From Paramacrobiotus metropolitanus (taxonomy: Eukaryota; Tardigrada; Eutardigrada; Parachela; Macrobiotidae), in assembly GCF_019649055.1 (NCBI RefSeq), contig NW_026570257.1, positions 868,001-932,000 on the forward strand: 64,000 bases of DNA. The letters run 5' to 3'. Below the pieces are notes generated by a model. It was given only the letters and a program-made list of their open reading frames with translations, was not told where the DNA came from and made no database searches. Positions within the stretch are counted from its first letter, which is position 1, and every line of letters starts with the position of its first letter. Shown here in pieces: positions 1 to 11,117 of the stretch. Made by a program: the position numbers and the translations under genes.

Positions 1-254
1 ACCACAATACAAATCATAACATTGCCCAGGAATCCAATGAAGAATATAATACTGTGCAGGATTGTGCCGATGATGCGGTAGGGCAGCGGAAACATGGTAG
101 CACGCGGTGCCGGATAGAATGTCCCATTCCGCATCACACCGCCGCCTGCTGAGGCGTTAAGCAGTGCCGCCGAATACAGCGCGTACGGTGCCGGAAACGT
201 GGTGTTGATAATTAATTTATCCGTCCATTCCGCTGGCATCCCTAGCGGCTCCAT
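1..254 (-). CDS. Class A GPCR, first coding exon (partial, runs off the window)
   Basis: On the minus strand an ATG at 254 opens a frame that stays open to the window edge (84 full codons). The first ~57 residues are an extracellular-type N-terminus with N-glycosylation sequons (NTT, NAS, NGT). A hydrophobic helix follows at about residues 60-84 and ends in the TM1 signature GFLGNVMICIVV, which carries the GNxxV motif of rhodopsin-family receptors. No signal peptide is evident, as is usual for this class. The rest of the receptor lies left of the window, so the ligand class cannot be judged; a peptide or amine receptor is possible. The start is the first ATG of the frame, and the glycosylation sites follow it directly. 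It does not look like a close paralogue of the GPCRs at 59-63 kb. Confidence 0.75.
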   Translation of the reverse strand, partial: MEPLGMPAEWTDKLIINTTFPAPYALYSAALLNASAGGGVMRNGTFYPAPRATMFPLPYRIIGTILHSIIFFIGFLGNVMICIV

Positions 255-3200
255 TTTATTCCGGCCAAACCTAACAGTCAATCGCGGTCCGGTATGTGCA
301 GCAGCTTACTTTGATGGCGGAGAAATCAGCTGGAAAGAAATGATGCACTTTGCCGTCGGGTCTCTGGTTGTGCGCGTCCTATTAAGAACGCCGCGCACGG
401 CCCTTACATAATGGAATAAGAGTTTGTAGAGTAAACTTTCTTAATAGACTGACGTCAGGGCGTTAGATGTATCTGCGGTTAAGCGGATGGATGAAAAAAT
501 TGCTCCCAATTCCCGTAGTATAAAGGGGAGCGGGCGGAAAAAAGGCGAGCAATTAGTCTTGATAGTCGATTATATTTTTATAAATTCCCTGAAGCTCAGC
601 GGATGAACAAAGGCCGCTATTCCCATTCTGAAGATTTTTCTAGTTCAGGTTTCCGTAGTTGTAGAAGTATATCATGCGCTGTTCCGCTTAACCGACTGCC
701 ACTTTCCGAACATAAAATGTACAGGAAAACAGTAATCGACATTTTTAATTAATTACCAAATAATGCTTAATAAGTAACTATAAAAAATTTAAACTGTGAA
801 TAATTTTATAATCAGCTACGTTGCACAAAGATCACAGTTTTGGCTGCCGAAAGGAGAAAACAAAATTTCAGATATATACTCGCAGATTCTTATACACGCA
901 TTCCGTTGCGTCAAACATTAAAAATTATTTACCAAAAATTTTCTGCATCAAATCAAAAATAGTTTTAAACATTATTTTAAATAATGTAATTTGTAACGAA
1001 TGTTTTAAGACAAAGAAAAACTAAACGGAGATGCACTACTGTCTGCTCACCCTTCACAGGCATTTGCTCCCCTCAAAATTAAAGGTTAACGAAATTAAAT
1101 TCTGTAACTGTTTACACTGGTTATCGCACCATCATTCCGACCCCGTTACAAAATGTCGTTAATTCAATGGCGACACAATCGATGCCGGCGATATCTGTAT
1201 TGACCCTGGGTGGAATATAATAATAGGGATTTTTTTGTTAAAAGCGCTGACATATGGAGCGGGATATTGAGGGTCCTCAAGTGTGCCCTTAGCGGTTAGC
1301 GATACATAATGCTCATGCCGGCTATTATAATGGAAATGGGCGCTACTTCAGTTGACCCAACATTTAGCTTGAACACACTGCTAAATCCATTGACTACACG
1401 TTTTCCTAATCCCAAGTACCGGATCACAACAGCCGATAACTGTCTGATAAATATCACGCATCCATGCATTTTTCATGTGGCGTTTACTTTGCCATTGAAA
1501 ATGATCTGTGAAACATTTCCCATACATTGCATTATGTGCCTCACCTGTTTATTTATGTATTTGCTTCCGGACAATAAAACACGGATGCGGTCCTAATATT
1601 ACACAACAGCTGGCTAACTAGACTCTGTTGATTTATATACACATAATTCCAATAAAGGAGCAGCAGTATGTTCCATGTATCGTTCGATATTTCGTAAACG
1701 CTCAGACTTTTTATTATAATTTTTTCGTCGTAATGACGCTGTAGACTGTCAGGTGTATACAATACACAATTACACATGAATTTCAGTGAAACTGCAGAAG
1801 TAAACACCTTTTTAAGGCGATAAGTTTTGCTGATTCAGAGCAGTACAGATACAAATTGTAGTCATAAAAGAAGACATCATTTTTATGATCCAGAAAATAC
1901 ATAACTCAAATACGTAAATATTGTTACAAAACCTCGCACACTGATATTATTATAATAACATGTACAATATTGTTGTGCCGGTAAAACACTCCTACTTGCA
2001 GATCTACATGCGTAACACAGAATGCCTTTAAATTACGTAGCTTTAATTAACGTACTCTATATATACGCAAATACATAGATTCCTTACCGTAAGGTTGCTC
2101 AAATTTGGACGAATTAAAAAACACGTAAGAAATGTATCCAACATGTACAGATAAAAACATCAACACTGGTCAAATCCGGGAAGATTCAAGATGTCGACTA
2201 CCGACCGCAGTGCAACCGGTCCCGATCGTCACTTGCCAAATCCACACAACACAACACCCAATTTACGCCAGTGCGCTAATTTCAGCCGGACCGCTGCTCC
2301 CAACCCACGACGGCCGACATTGTGCCGATCACGTTTCGCATTTGCCACACCGGTGTGTGATTGTCACGTTAGGATATCCTTTTGCGTATAATATCCGCAA
2401 AAGGGTTTTTTAAGAATGAACCGCTGCAGCTCCTGCCCCTCGCCGCGCTACCACGTAATCCACCCGACCCGTGTACGTGCGCACCGGTTTCCATACGCGT
2501 GACGTACTGGCCCCGAAGCCCCGCCCCCTCAATCGCGCGGCCGTCGGTTAACTGCCGCACAGCTGACTGATTGCCGTACGGTTCTTATAGCATCGACAAT
2601 TTTTCAAGCGTAACACAAATTGTCATGTCTATAACACTACGTTGTTAGCCGGCGGGTGTATATATGCATATAATGTACTATAGACACACTACTAGCAAAT
2701 GATCCCGCGGATGAGTATCCAGGGGGGAATCGCGGAAAGGAAGTGGAGAATCTCTTAAAACACCATTACCGAGCGGCTCCGGAAGTCGTTGATGGGGATA
2801 CAAGTCAAGCGCCGCTGCCGATTGTGCGTATAATGTGAGTTGGGTGAGTAATGAGCGATGGGAGATGGATAGCCGGACTAATCGGCTGACGGCGGCGCCC
2901 CGGCTTGGAGTCTTGGACAGGTGTTTAGGACGCTCGTTGCGGTGCAGCGCTACGCAGTAGTGGGCTAAGTGAAATGGATGATCATGGGATGAGGATGCGA
3001 TTAGTTGTTGTATATGCTGCGGCAGCGTCCGCATACAACGGTACATGTACTTGAAAAACTGTCGGAAACTACTTTCCATAAGGAAGTCGAGAAATTGAGG
3101 AGAACATTGTACTCGTAAAATATGCATCATGTGAATGCGGTGCATCTTATCATTTGTATCCACCCATTATTATCGAAAATAATTTTACCGCTCAAACGGG

Positions 3201-4427
3201 ACTTTACTCGTAAGTCGTTGAGGAAAAAGGATGTGCTTAAAAAGTTATTAAACTTACAGAATTAAAAGAGTTTTCCGAACTGCCTCCACTTCCGGCACAT
3301 CGACTTAATCCAATTACTGTTTTTTGTAAAATTAAGGATGTTTCAGTTAAGTATTGCGAATTAACACATATTAAAAACTTGCAGCAGTACATGGATAACA
3401 GACGGAACACGATGACGAATACTGAAAACGGGAAAACTCTAGCTAAGAAGTTAAAACATGTGATAAGTAAAAGAGGTTTTATGTAAGCAGTTGTTTCTGC
3501 ACATCTGCATAAAAGCGCGTACAGGAAAAAATGAAAAAATCTGTAAAAATCTATGCAATTGTCCAGCATTGTAACTGCACGACACAAGTACAGTACTACC
3601 CAACACCTTATTTAAACTTATTTAAATTATCTGCAAAAATACTATACCGCAAACATAGATAAAACTACTGTATGTATACAAAGTATACAAATAAACAAAT
3701 TACGACAAAACACTGTAATGCGAAAGCATTTTAGGAGATGGCTGCGTAACGGGATCAGTGTGTTTTACCTGCCCGATGTTTTTCTTGGCCTAGAGTGCTG
3801 TACTCTGTAGTACAGTACCTGCAAAGATTTCGACAATATACAGCAAGCAACACCGACAAAGACAGCAGCTAGTTTACACTTTATCGACAAATTGTACTCA
3901 TAGTAGTGTTAACCAGTGCATAAACAAAAACATATTAATATATAATTATATCAAAATTAAATTCTGGAGTACAAAAAAATTTTACTAGATTTTTTTGCCG
4001 GTGTATATCTGGTCCATATCCGTCATTTATCGTACTTATTCAAAATGCTTCCTTGACGTTTTTGTATTGGTCAGTTCGGCGAGATGATCGTATAGTCGAA
4101 TAGGCTTCAAATTTAATTTATAATGCTGTTTTGGTTTATCATGTAATCACGTAACACCATTATAAGTGCTTCGTTATCCTTTATCTTTATTTACTCTGTT
4201 AAAACCGGACTATCTGCCGTATTCTGCTTTATATTCCACATCAGCCGGTCTGTTATTAGTGGTCTCAGTCGGCCTTTCTGGTAGCGATGTAATACTCGTA
4301 CAAATAGAATGAAAAAACGGCATTGCCCGTTTACGTGTAGGAACAGACGCACTTGGAGCTAGTAAGAAACGACGTGCGAACACTTCTTCAAGGCCATACT
4401 AACCGTTCTGCAGCAAAACTGTTGCCA
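255..4427. other. Intergenic stretch, no supported gene
   Basis: Mostly AT-rich sequence with short chance reading frames. A CpG-rich patch at about 2180-2600 contains a GC box (ccccgccccctc near 2519-2530) and could be a promoter for a minus-strand gene such as the GPCR on the left; this is a guess. A 161-codon minus frame at 2678-3163 was considered and not accepted. Nothing else is recognisable. Confidence 0.6.
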
Positions 4428-5098
4428 TTAAAAACCACCGCTAAGGTAGCCACCGTTTGCAACAACACCCTTTTTCCCTGTGGCCTTCCTTGCAGTAGCA
4501 CGAGGAGCAGCGGGCTGGGCCGCCAAGATCTGCGGGGCTCCGACGCCGGGTGGGACGTAGCTAGCCGGGGGCGTGTCAAAGAGCGGCTGGTCAGTGTACA
4601 GGCGCGAGTTAGCAAAATCCTCATAAGCAGAGAATCTGCAGAAGAAAATAAAAATCAATTCAAGCGCTAAGATTAAAAAATCAGATTATTAATAATTAAA
4701 AAAAGAACAAGCTGCAAATAATTTGAAATAAGAGAATGTGAAAAACGAGCCTACCGTTGGCAGTCGACGTTGAAGAAGTAGTCGCAGATGAGGGTGACCT
4801 GGTTGAAGACGGTGCTGTTGACGCAGAGGTAACTGGTCTGGTTGCCGTTGATGTCGCAGCGGTGGAAGACTTGGCACTGGGCCTCCGTGTCGGCGTAGAA
4901 TCCCGGCTGCTTCTTGCTTTGACAGCTGAATCCCGTCTGCGGGATGGTGTTGTAGTTGGGGTACTGGTTGGCGTCCCGGTTGGCCAGGATGGCCTGCACT
5001 TCCGCCGCGTTCAGCGCCGGCTTCAACAGGTCCCACACGAATTGCTGCTGGCCGGCCACACACGCGGCCAGGCACACGAAGACGACGGCTTTCATCAT
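4428..5098 (-). CDS. CPAP1-type secreted chitin-binding protein, copy A
   Basis: Two exons: 4755-5098 and 4428-4635, with a 119-bp GT-AG intron; 183 residues. Residues 1-16 (MMKAVVFVCLAACVAG) look like a signal peptide. One type-14 chitin-binding (peritrophin-A) domain follows, with six cysteines at about 59, 75, 81, 92, 105 and 113; the spacing C-x15-C-x5-C-x10-C-x12-C-x7-C fits the family. Proteins with one such domain form the CPAP1 cuticle group, so it probably acts in cuticle matrix binding chitin. The intron splits an Arg codon just after the last cysteine. Exon 2 encodes a Pro/Ala/Lys-rich tail ending GGYLSGGF. Its intron, exon 2 and 3' end differ from copies B-D, while exon 1 is almost identical to theirs. 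A TATA box lies 87 bp upstream of the ATG. Confidence 0.9.
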
Positions 5099-5184
5099 TT
5101 TGTAGGTTAGGGTGTAAGTATCGGTATAATCGATGAAAAACAGAGCTGCGACAAATGGTTCAATAAAGTGTAACAATTCCCTAG

Positions 5185-5283
5185 TTTTTATAATAGGCGG
5201 CGTCGTTTTGCTCCAGGGCGACATTACCAGTGAAGTAAAGGAAACCGGTCCAGAGAACACTTGGCGACGGCATGTTCGATATT
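5185..5283 (-). promoter_or_regulatory. Promoter of CPAP1 copy A
   Basis: A TATAAAAA box at 5185-5192 (minus strand) lies 87 bp upstream of the ATG. About 75 bp further up, at 5263-5283, is an element reading AATATCGAACATGCCGTCGC on the minus strand. It recurs upstream of copies B and C at a similar distance, so it is a candidate regulatory site, though shared ancestry alone could explain it. Confidence 0.6.
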
Positions 5284-5304
5284 ATTCCTCATTCCTCTGC
5301 TTAG

Positions 5305-7124
5305 GTGTGCCTATTGCACAGAAATTACAAAATTAATTCAGTAAAATTTCTGGCGCAAAAACACTCTTCATATTTGGAATAGGCAAGTATTTGGTGGTGG
5401 AGTCAAATCAGAAGTGTCCCAGACGATCTACTGGATAAAGTTTTGTTTTTTTCGTTCATCACTGAAACCAATACTGGTATACGTAGTTTAGGTTTTAAAA
5501 TTGCTAGTTTCACCAGGCTGGTGGAGTCCAAAATTGTTTGAAATGAATAATTAATTGAACAACCACCATGAATATTTAATTGTACAGTATACTTCTAAAT
5601 CTATCTAGAAAGTGCTCGTATTAGTACAGCAAGCTCATCTATATGCGACACGGGTTATCCGCAATTCGTACTTCCACAGTTCCGGCTAGACAAAATTCGA
5701 CACACTGATAACTGTATTCCATTGCCATTTTTTGAACGATTTTTATGTACACTATACTTTGTGTTTGAGCATATTCTTGTATGAAAATCACATAAATACA
5801 AAGTAATTTCAAAATTCCCGCGTTTTTTGGCAGGTAATTTTTGCTACATAATCTGTGATTACGGTTACGCAGTACTTCATTAGGGACCAGTGGTTTCTCT
5901 CTCTTACTGTCTGTACGTATTAGCGGAATCCAAGTGTCCCACCGCACAGCTACCGCTTACATGAGGCAAGTAAAAACTTTCAGTTCAAAATGATATTTCG
6001 TGGAGTGGTTTGTATGAGGGTTGAAATCATGCTTTCGCGATTTCCTGCTTCATTCTTCATTTCACTTTCATTTCATAATATTGTACCAGAAGGAGTGTGA
6101 GTGTCTTTTCAAAAACCGGGATTTCCCTATGGAAATTTCAGAATAAAAACGAATTTGTTTTTTGGTATGGTTGTACTGACCATCATTTGCCGGCGGTGAC
6201 CCGTGTGGCCGCTGGCACCTAGCCAACTGAGTACCGACAGTCTTACCCTTTAGTAGGAAAACCTTTAATTCTATAATAATTCTGCTAACGGCAATTAACT
6301 GAAGTCACGTGATAGCGTTTTTCAGTCAGTTTTCGCTATTACTGTATTGTAAATATGTGCGAACTTTAAGAATATAATTATTAATCGGTTCCGCTCAGGA
6401 TCTTAAAATTTTAAATTAGGGCAATGTTGTCTTATTAAGTCAACCTAATTAATTTCCGTGAAAATTGAAGCTGACTTCGCTGAATGTCCTGCGGCACATG
6501 CAGACATGTGTACACGTGCGGCCTAGCGAAGGAAATCGAAAGTTATGTAGTTATCAATCAACTGCGAGTTTCGGTTGATGTGCGGTTAGGCGCTCCGCCA
6601 CATTTTTTTATTGTCTCTTCCGTTGGTAATTTTTAACGTGACTGTCTGCCTCTATGTACGAGTAGTTGTAACTTGTAAGAGGCAGTAACTGGGGCAAATT
6701 TAACCAGCGTTTCTTTTTTGCGTTTAGCACATAGGTAGTATAAATATTATAAAAATGATAAATCTTAATATAAGTTTAAAACAGTACCGGTAGTAAGTCT
6801 CTGGATATATAAACGAGAATCGTGAATTATAATAAAAAAAAGCGCCTTGAAAACAAAATGCATACTTCATGGTAAATAAAATAAAGCAACGGAATAAGTA
6901 CATTATTAGTAGTGAACACAGATAACAAGATATTTGTAGAAGGCAAATGCCCTTTTTAAAACCAGCCATAGAAATCAGAAACTGAGACGAACAATTTATT
7001 TCGTGAGCATTTTTGTCTTTGTTTCTACAACTGCGAGTTGCATTCTGTCAAAATAAAGCAATTTTCTATTTGGCTATGAGGAGTGTTTCTGTGCCAGGAA
7101 TTTGTTTAATGAGACTAACAACAG
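5305..7124. other. Spacer between divergent CPAP1 copies A and B
   Basis: No gene seen. A fragment at about 6105-6200 (ttcaaaaaccgggatttccc and flanks) is repeated in reverse complement near 9150-9230. Confidence 0.6.
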
Positions 7125-7142
7125 GCACACCTAAAGAAGGAA

Positions 7143-7242
7143 GAATATCGAACACGCCGTCGCCAAGTGTTCTTTTGACCGGTTTGCTTAACTTCACTGA
7201 TAATGTCGCCCTGGAGCAAAACGACGCCGCCTATTATAAAAA
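7143..7242 (+). promoter_or_regulatory. Promoter of CPAP1 copy B
   Basis: The shared element AATATCGAACACGCCGTCGC at about 7144-7163 and a TATAAAAA box at 7235-7242. The region down to the ATG at 7329 is nearly identical to the copy A promoter in inverse orientation. Confidence 0.6.
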
Positions 7243-7328
7243 CTAGGGAATTGTTACACTTTATTGAACCATTTGTCGCAGCTCTGTTTTTCATCGATTA
7301 TACCGATACTTACACCCTAACCTACAAA

Positions 7329-7967
7329 ATGATGAAAGCCGTCGTCTTCGTGTGCCTGGCCGCGTGTGGCCGGCCAGCAGCAATTCGTGGGACCTGTTGA
7401 AGCCGGCGCTGAACGCGGCGGAAGTGCAGGCCATCCTGGCCAACCGGGACGCCAACCAGTACCCCAACTACAACACCATCCCGCAGACGGGATTCAGCTG
7501 TCAGAGCAAGAAGCAGCCGGGATTCTACGCCGACACGGAGGCCCAGTGCCAAGTCTTCCACCGCTGCGACATCAACGGCAACCAGACCAGTTACCTCTGC
7601 GTCAACAGCACCGTCTTCAACCAGGTCACCCTCATCTGCGACTACTTCTTCAACGTCGACTGCCAACGGTAAGCTAATTAATTACATTCCCTTTTACCAG
7701 ATTATTAGCAGTTTATCCCATTTGATTAATTATTAACAATCTGGATTACTTAATATTAGCGCTAGAACTGACATTAATTTTTTCTGCAGATTCTCTGCCT
7801 ATGAGAACTTTGCCAACTCCCGCCTGTACACTGACCAGCCCCTCTTCGACACGCCCCCTGCTGACTACGTTCCCCCCGGAGTTGGAGCCCCCCAAATCCT
7901 GGCCGCTCAACCTGTTGCTCCCAAGAGGGCGGCAGCTGGAAAGAAGGGCGCTAACGGCCGCAAGTAA
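7329..7967 (+). pseudogene. CPAP1 copy B, broken by two 2-bp losses in exon 1
   Basis: The layout matches copies A, C and D: exon 1 at 7329-7668, intron 7669-7789, exon 2 at 7790-7967. Exon 1 is 340 nt against 344 nt in the intact copies. One TG is missing in the GTGTGG run at about 7364-7369 and another in the CGTGGG at about 7386-7391, so the frame stops soon after the signal peptide. The six cysteine codons of the domain are otherwise intact further on. The 5' part (promoter, start of exon 1) matches copy A, whereas the intron matches copy C and the 3' end resembles copy D, so it is a mosaic. Because both losses are single TG units, a consensus-sequence error cannot be excluded and the gene may be functional in the animal. 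Confidence 0.82.
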
Positions 7968-8112
7968 ATGTTGCGAGGAATTGAAGGACAGACAACAAGC
8001 GATTCTGTAATACAATTCGAAATACATGACGAAAATAACAACAATGCAACTCAAAATGTTCCTAACCAAAACGCCGCACTGCCTGTTGGCTGGCAATTTG
8101 TATTCCAACCAA

Positions 8113-8118
8113 AATAAA
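8113..8118 (+). terminator. Polyadenylation signal of CPAP1 copy B
   Basis: AATAAA about 145 bp after the stop codon, in a 3' UTR segment shared with copy D. Confidence 0.6.
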
Positions 8119-9017
8119 TGCTCGTGGACACCAAAAATAATTTTGGGGTTAGAATAAAATAAATTAGTGGCTTATAGTGGCTATAGAGTTATATAAGGGC
8201 GGGGTCTGTGAAGAAGGGCAAGCGCATTAAGTGATGAAAGCAAATGTTTACTAGTAATCTTAGCCTCCCAGAAACGTATTAGCGCCCGCAGTACATTTCG
8301 TACATGCGCAGTACATTTCGTACCTCCTGCTTGATGCAGTGACCTCGAACGATCGACATCTTGTTTGATATTGTGATTTCGTTTCAAAGCGAATTTATAT
8401 ATGTAATATTGCAGAATTTTAACATGATGAAAATTGACGTTTGTGAATGAATCTGTTTGAGGTCCAAGAGAGGAATTTTTTAACAGAATCGAAATAAGTA
8501 TCCAAATAATGAAGCATACCACGAGCCAGAGTTATAATGCCACATACATTGTAAATTTTTATACTAAAATAAAAAGAAACGTAAAAATTATACGGGCGGA
8601 AGCGCAGGTTTTTAAAAATTTCTAGTTTTATCCATCAGTCAGCCATTAGTTTTGTAAAGTTTTTCCACCAAGCAGTCCACAAGATTAATTATTCAGTCCG
8701 CACTCTGCACCGACTCGTACAATGACAAAATCAGTTAGTTGATGTAGAAAATAAAACCTGTTATTATTATTGTTTTATTATCTCCCTGGAGCATACAACC
8801 CATTCATGAAACGTTCATAATGACACTGTAGTTGTTAAAGGCCATTGCTTTTCTAGTCGTAATAACTGGGGATAGTGTCTGCTAATACTAATAACTATGT
8901 CCCCAATTTGGATTGCTATGACGGGATTAAAAAAATGATATTAATAGAATAATGTGCCTTCTACAGAAAATAATAATCATTACTCTGCTGCAAGTCGGAC
9001 GTACTGTCACGTACTGT

Positions 9018-9083
9018 CATAATATTACTAAACACAGTACTGTCAGTACTGTCACATATTACTGTCAGTTTAGTAATATTATG
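9018..9083. repeat. Small inverted-repeat (MITE-like) element
   Basis: 16-bp perfect terminal inverted repeats (cataatattactaaac at 9018-9033, gtttagtaatattatg at 9068-9083) enclose about 34 bp rich in the word AGTACTGTCA. GTACTGT flanks both sides (9011-9017 and 9084-9090), which could be a target duplication or part of that word repeat. Similar ends occur at 59751-59827. Confidence 0.45.
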
Positions 9084-9939
9084 GTACTGTACATGTAATC
9101 ATATGTTTGTCATGCTAATGACTGTTTGTGCCGAATGATGTCATCGGCGGTCAGCGCCGAGTGCACCAAACCAAAAAATTTCTTTTTAACTTTCCATCGG
9201 GAAATCCCGGTTTTTGAAAAGAAACTCACTTCGGGTGCTGGGCGGCGTGGGCGCTACAGTAGATGTGCAGGCTACGGTAGTTTCAGCGCAGGGTATAATA
9301 TGTACTTCCAGATATCTGCGCTTGTACTGCACAACATCTTAAACTATTTTGTGGCAAATTATCTACTAAAGCCCAGTGAGGACAGTCAATGTGACACAGT
9401 TTGTCAATCTGGAATTCCAGGGAAGGACAAAGAGAATTCTACATATGTAAGTCGTAGTCGTTCCCATGTAGCAGTTGTTAAGCTATTGTTGGTTTTCAAC
9501 AGATATCAATCAATACTTCTACTAAAAAACGTATTGCACTCGATCAACCAACCGGTTTTTCGCCTGTACTTCGCTATCGTTTTAACGATTGTTTTACGTA
9601 TGAAAATTACGTTTTGCACTTTACAGTATTATCACACATGTTTCCTGTTGCCGTTCATACTCGTGATTTCGGCTCGCTGAACTCTCCGTTATTTGCATAC
9701 TCCGTCAACTTTAATCGGTTGGTGTGAAATTCCCGTCTTGAACCTCAGTCGGTTAAAGCTATTCACCAACAGCAATTTTCGTAACGCTGCATGACAAATC
9801 GACAGCCACGAATCAGTGCGGTGCTTTGTTTAGGAACATTCTGCAGTAATTTGTCTCCAAACGAGAATCATGCTGACAATGGATGCCCTTATAACATTTT
9901 CATTGGAGATCCTCTTCTTCAGAAGGGCGGTTGCCCGGT

Positions 9940-10555
9940 CTATCCCCTTCCGCTCTTGAGCGCAACAGGCTTAACAGCCAGGATTTGGGGAGCTCCAACT
10001 CCGGGAGGAATGTAGTCAGCAGGGGGCGTGTCGAAGAGGGGCTGGTCAGTGTACAAGCGGGAGTTGGCAAAGTTCTCATAGGCAGAGAATCTACAGAAAA
10101 AATTAATGTCAGTTCTAGCGCTAATATTAAGTAATCCAGATTGTTAATAATTAATCAAATGGGATAAACTGCTAATAATCTGGTAAAAGGGAATGTAATT
10201 AATTAGCTTACCGTTGGCAGTCGACGTTGAAGAAGTAGTCGCAGATGAGGGTGACCTGGTTGAAGACGGTGCTGTTGACGCAGAGGTAACTGGTCTGGTT
10301 GCCGTTGATGTCGCAGCGGTGGAAGACTTGGCACTGGGCCTCCGTGTCGGCGTAGAATCCCGGCTGCTTCTTGCTCTGACAGCTGAATCCCGTCTGCGGG
10401 ATGGTGTTGTAGTTGGGGTACTGGTTGGCGTCCCGGTTGGCCAGGATGGCCTGCACTTCCGCCGCGTTCAGCGCCGGCTTCAACAGGTCCCACACGAATT
10501 GCTGCTGAGCAGCCACACACGCGACCAGGCACACGAAGGCGACGGCTTTCATCAT
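9940..10555 (-). CDS. CPAP1-type secreted chitin-binding protein, copy C
   Basis: Exons 10212-10555 and 9940-10090 with a 121-bp intron; 164 residues. The signal peptide is MMKAVAFVCLVACVAA, followed by the same single six-cysteine chitin-binding domain as copies A and D. The intron splits the Arg codon after the sixth cysteine. Exon 2 encodes the FSAYENFANSRLYTDQ segment shared with copies B and D, but its tail is shorter and ends KSGRG. The intron is essentially the same as in copy B apart from a CTGTAG instead of CTGCAG acceptor. A secreted cuticle chitin binder is the likely role. It is convergent with copy B and has its own TATA box. Confidence 0.9.
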
Positions 10556-10639
10556 TTTGTAGGTTAGGGTGGAAATAGGATTATCGATGAAAAACAAAAG
10601 CTGTCGCAAATGGTATAACAATGTGTATCAGGTGCTTAG

Positions 10640-10728
10640 TTTTATACGAAGTGTATAAGTCGGGTTGCTTCGGGGCGAAAGTTATATGAAGCAGAGCAAA
10701 CCGGTCAGCGACAGCGTGTTCGATATTC
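10640..10728 (-). promoter_or_regulatory. Promoter of CPAP1 copy C
   Basis: TATAAAA on the minus strand at 10640-10646 and the shared element GAATATCGAACACGCTGTCG at about 10709-10728. Confidence 0.55.
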
Positions 10729-11117
10729 TTCCTTCTTTAGGTGTGTCTACTGTCTATTCTAATTCATTAAAATTGCTGGCACGGAAACTTTTCTCATAAT
10801 CGATTTGTTAATTAAATGCTTTATCGTGTCCGCATAAGCTGCATGAAATTATTTCAAACATTAACATTAAAATTCAAATCAGTCACTAGGTTCGAAAACT
10901 ACGAAAACTACGAAAAGCACTGCATTCTGCGGTATTCCAGCAGACTAGTCCATGTGACGACAACTCAAGAAAAATATCAGAGCAATTGTCCAAAACCAAA
11001 GATTAAATACACTTCCGAAAGACAAATCAAAACAATTATTTTTTTTAAAACACGAGATTCAAAGGAAGGAATGGCTCATATCATAAAAAGCTAAAAGCCA
11101 AAGTGTAGCTTTACAGT
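10729..11117. other. Intergenic, copy C promoter to TATDN2-like 3' end
   Basis: AT-rich; nothing recognised beyond the upstream flank of copy C. Confidence 0.5.

Larger units (their letters stand above)
7968..9939. other. Spacer between convergent CPAP1 copies B and C
   Basis: It holds the copy B 3' UTR, the small palindromic element at 9018-9083 and an inverted fragment near 9150-9230. A 184-codon open frame at 9126-9680 lacks protein-like features and overlaps that repeat fragment, so I do not call it a gene. Confidence 0.6.
4428..10740. repeat. Inverted-repeat array carrying three CPAP1 copies
   Basis: Copies A (-), B (+) and C (-) form two overlapping inverted repeats. The arm at about 4755-5305 matches 7125-7668 in reverse complement, covering promoter and exon 1. 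The arm at about 7125-8000 matches 9940-10740 in reverse complement, covering promoter, exon 1, intron and most of exon 2. Short homologous fragments in opposite orientation also lie at about 6105-6200 and 9150-9230, in the spacers. Confidence 0.8.

Noticed and set aside
2678-3163. 161-codon minus-strand open frame
   Set aside because: Codon use looks fair and part of it is protein-like (LDFLMESSFRQFFKYMYRC), but no domain, splice context or homologue is recognised, and a few frames of this length are expected by chance.
4757-5110. Open frames antisense to CPAP1 exon 1 (also at copies B-D)
   Set aside because: These are mirror frames of the GC-rich exon; they recur wherever exon 1 occurs and have no independent support.
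9126-9680. 184-codon plus-strand open frame
   Set aside because: Low-complexity hydrophobic stretches, no start context, and its start overlaps a repeated non-coding fragment also present in inverse orientation near 6.1 kb.
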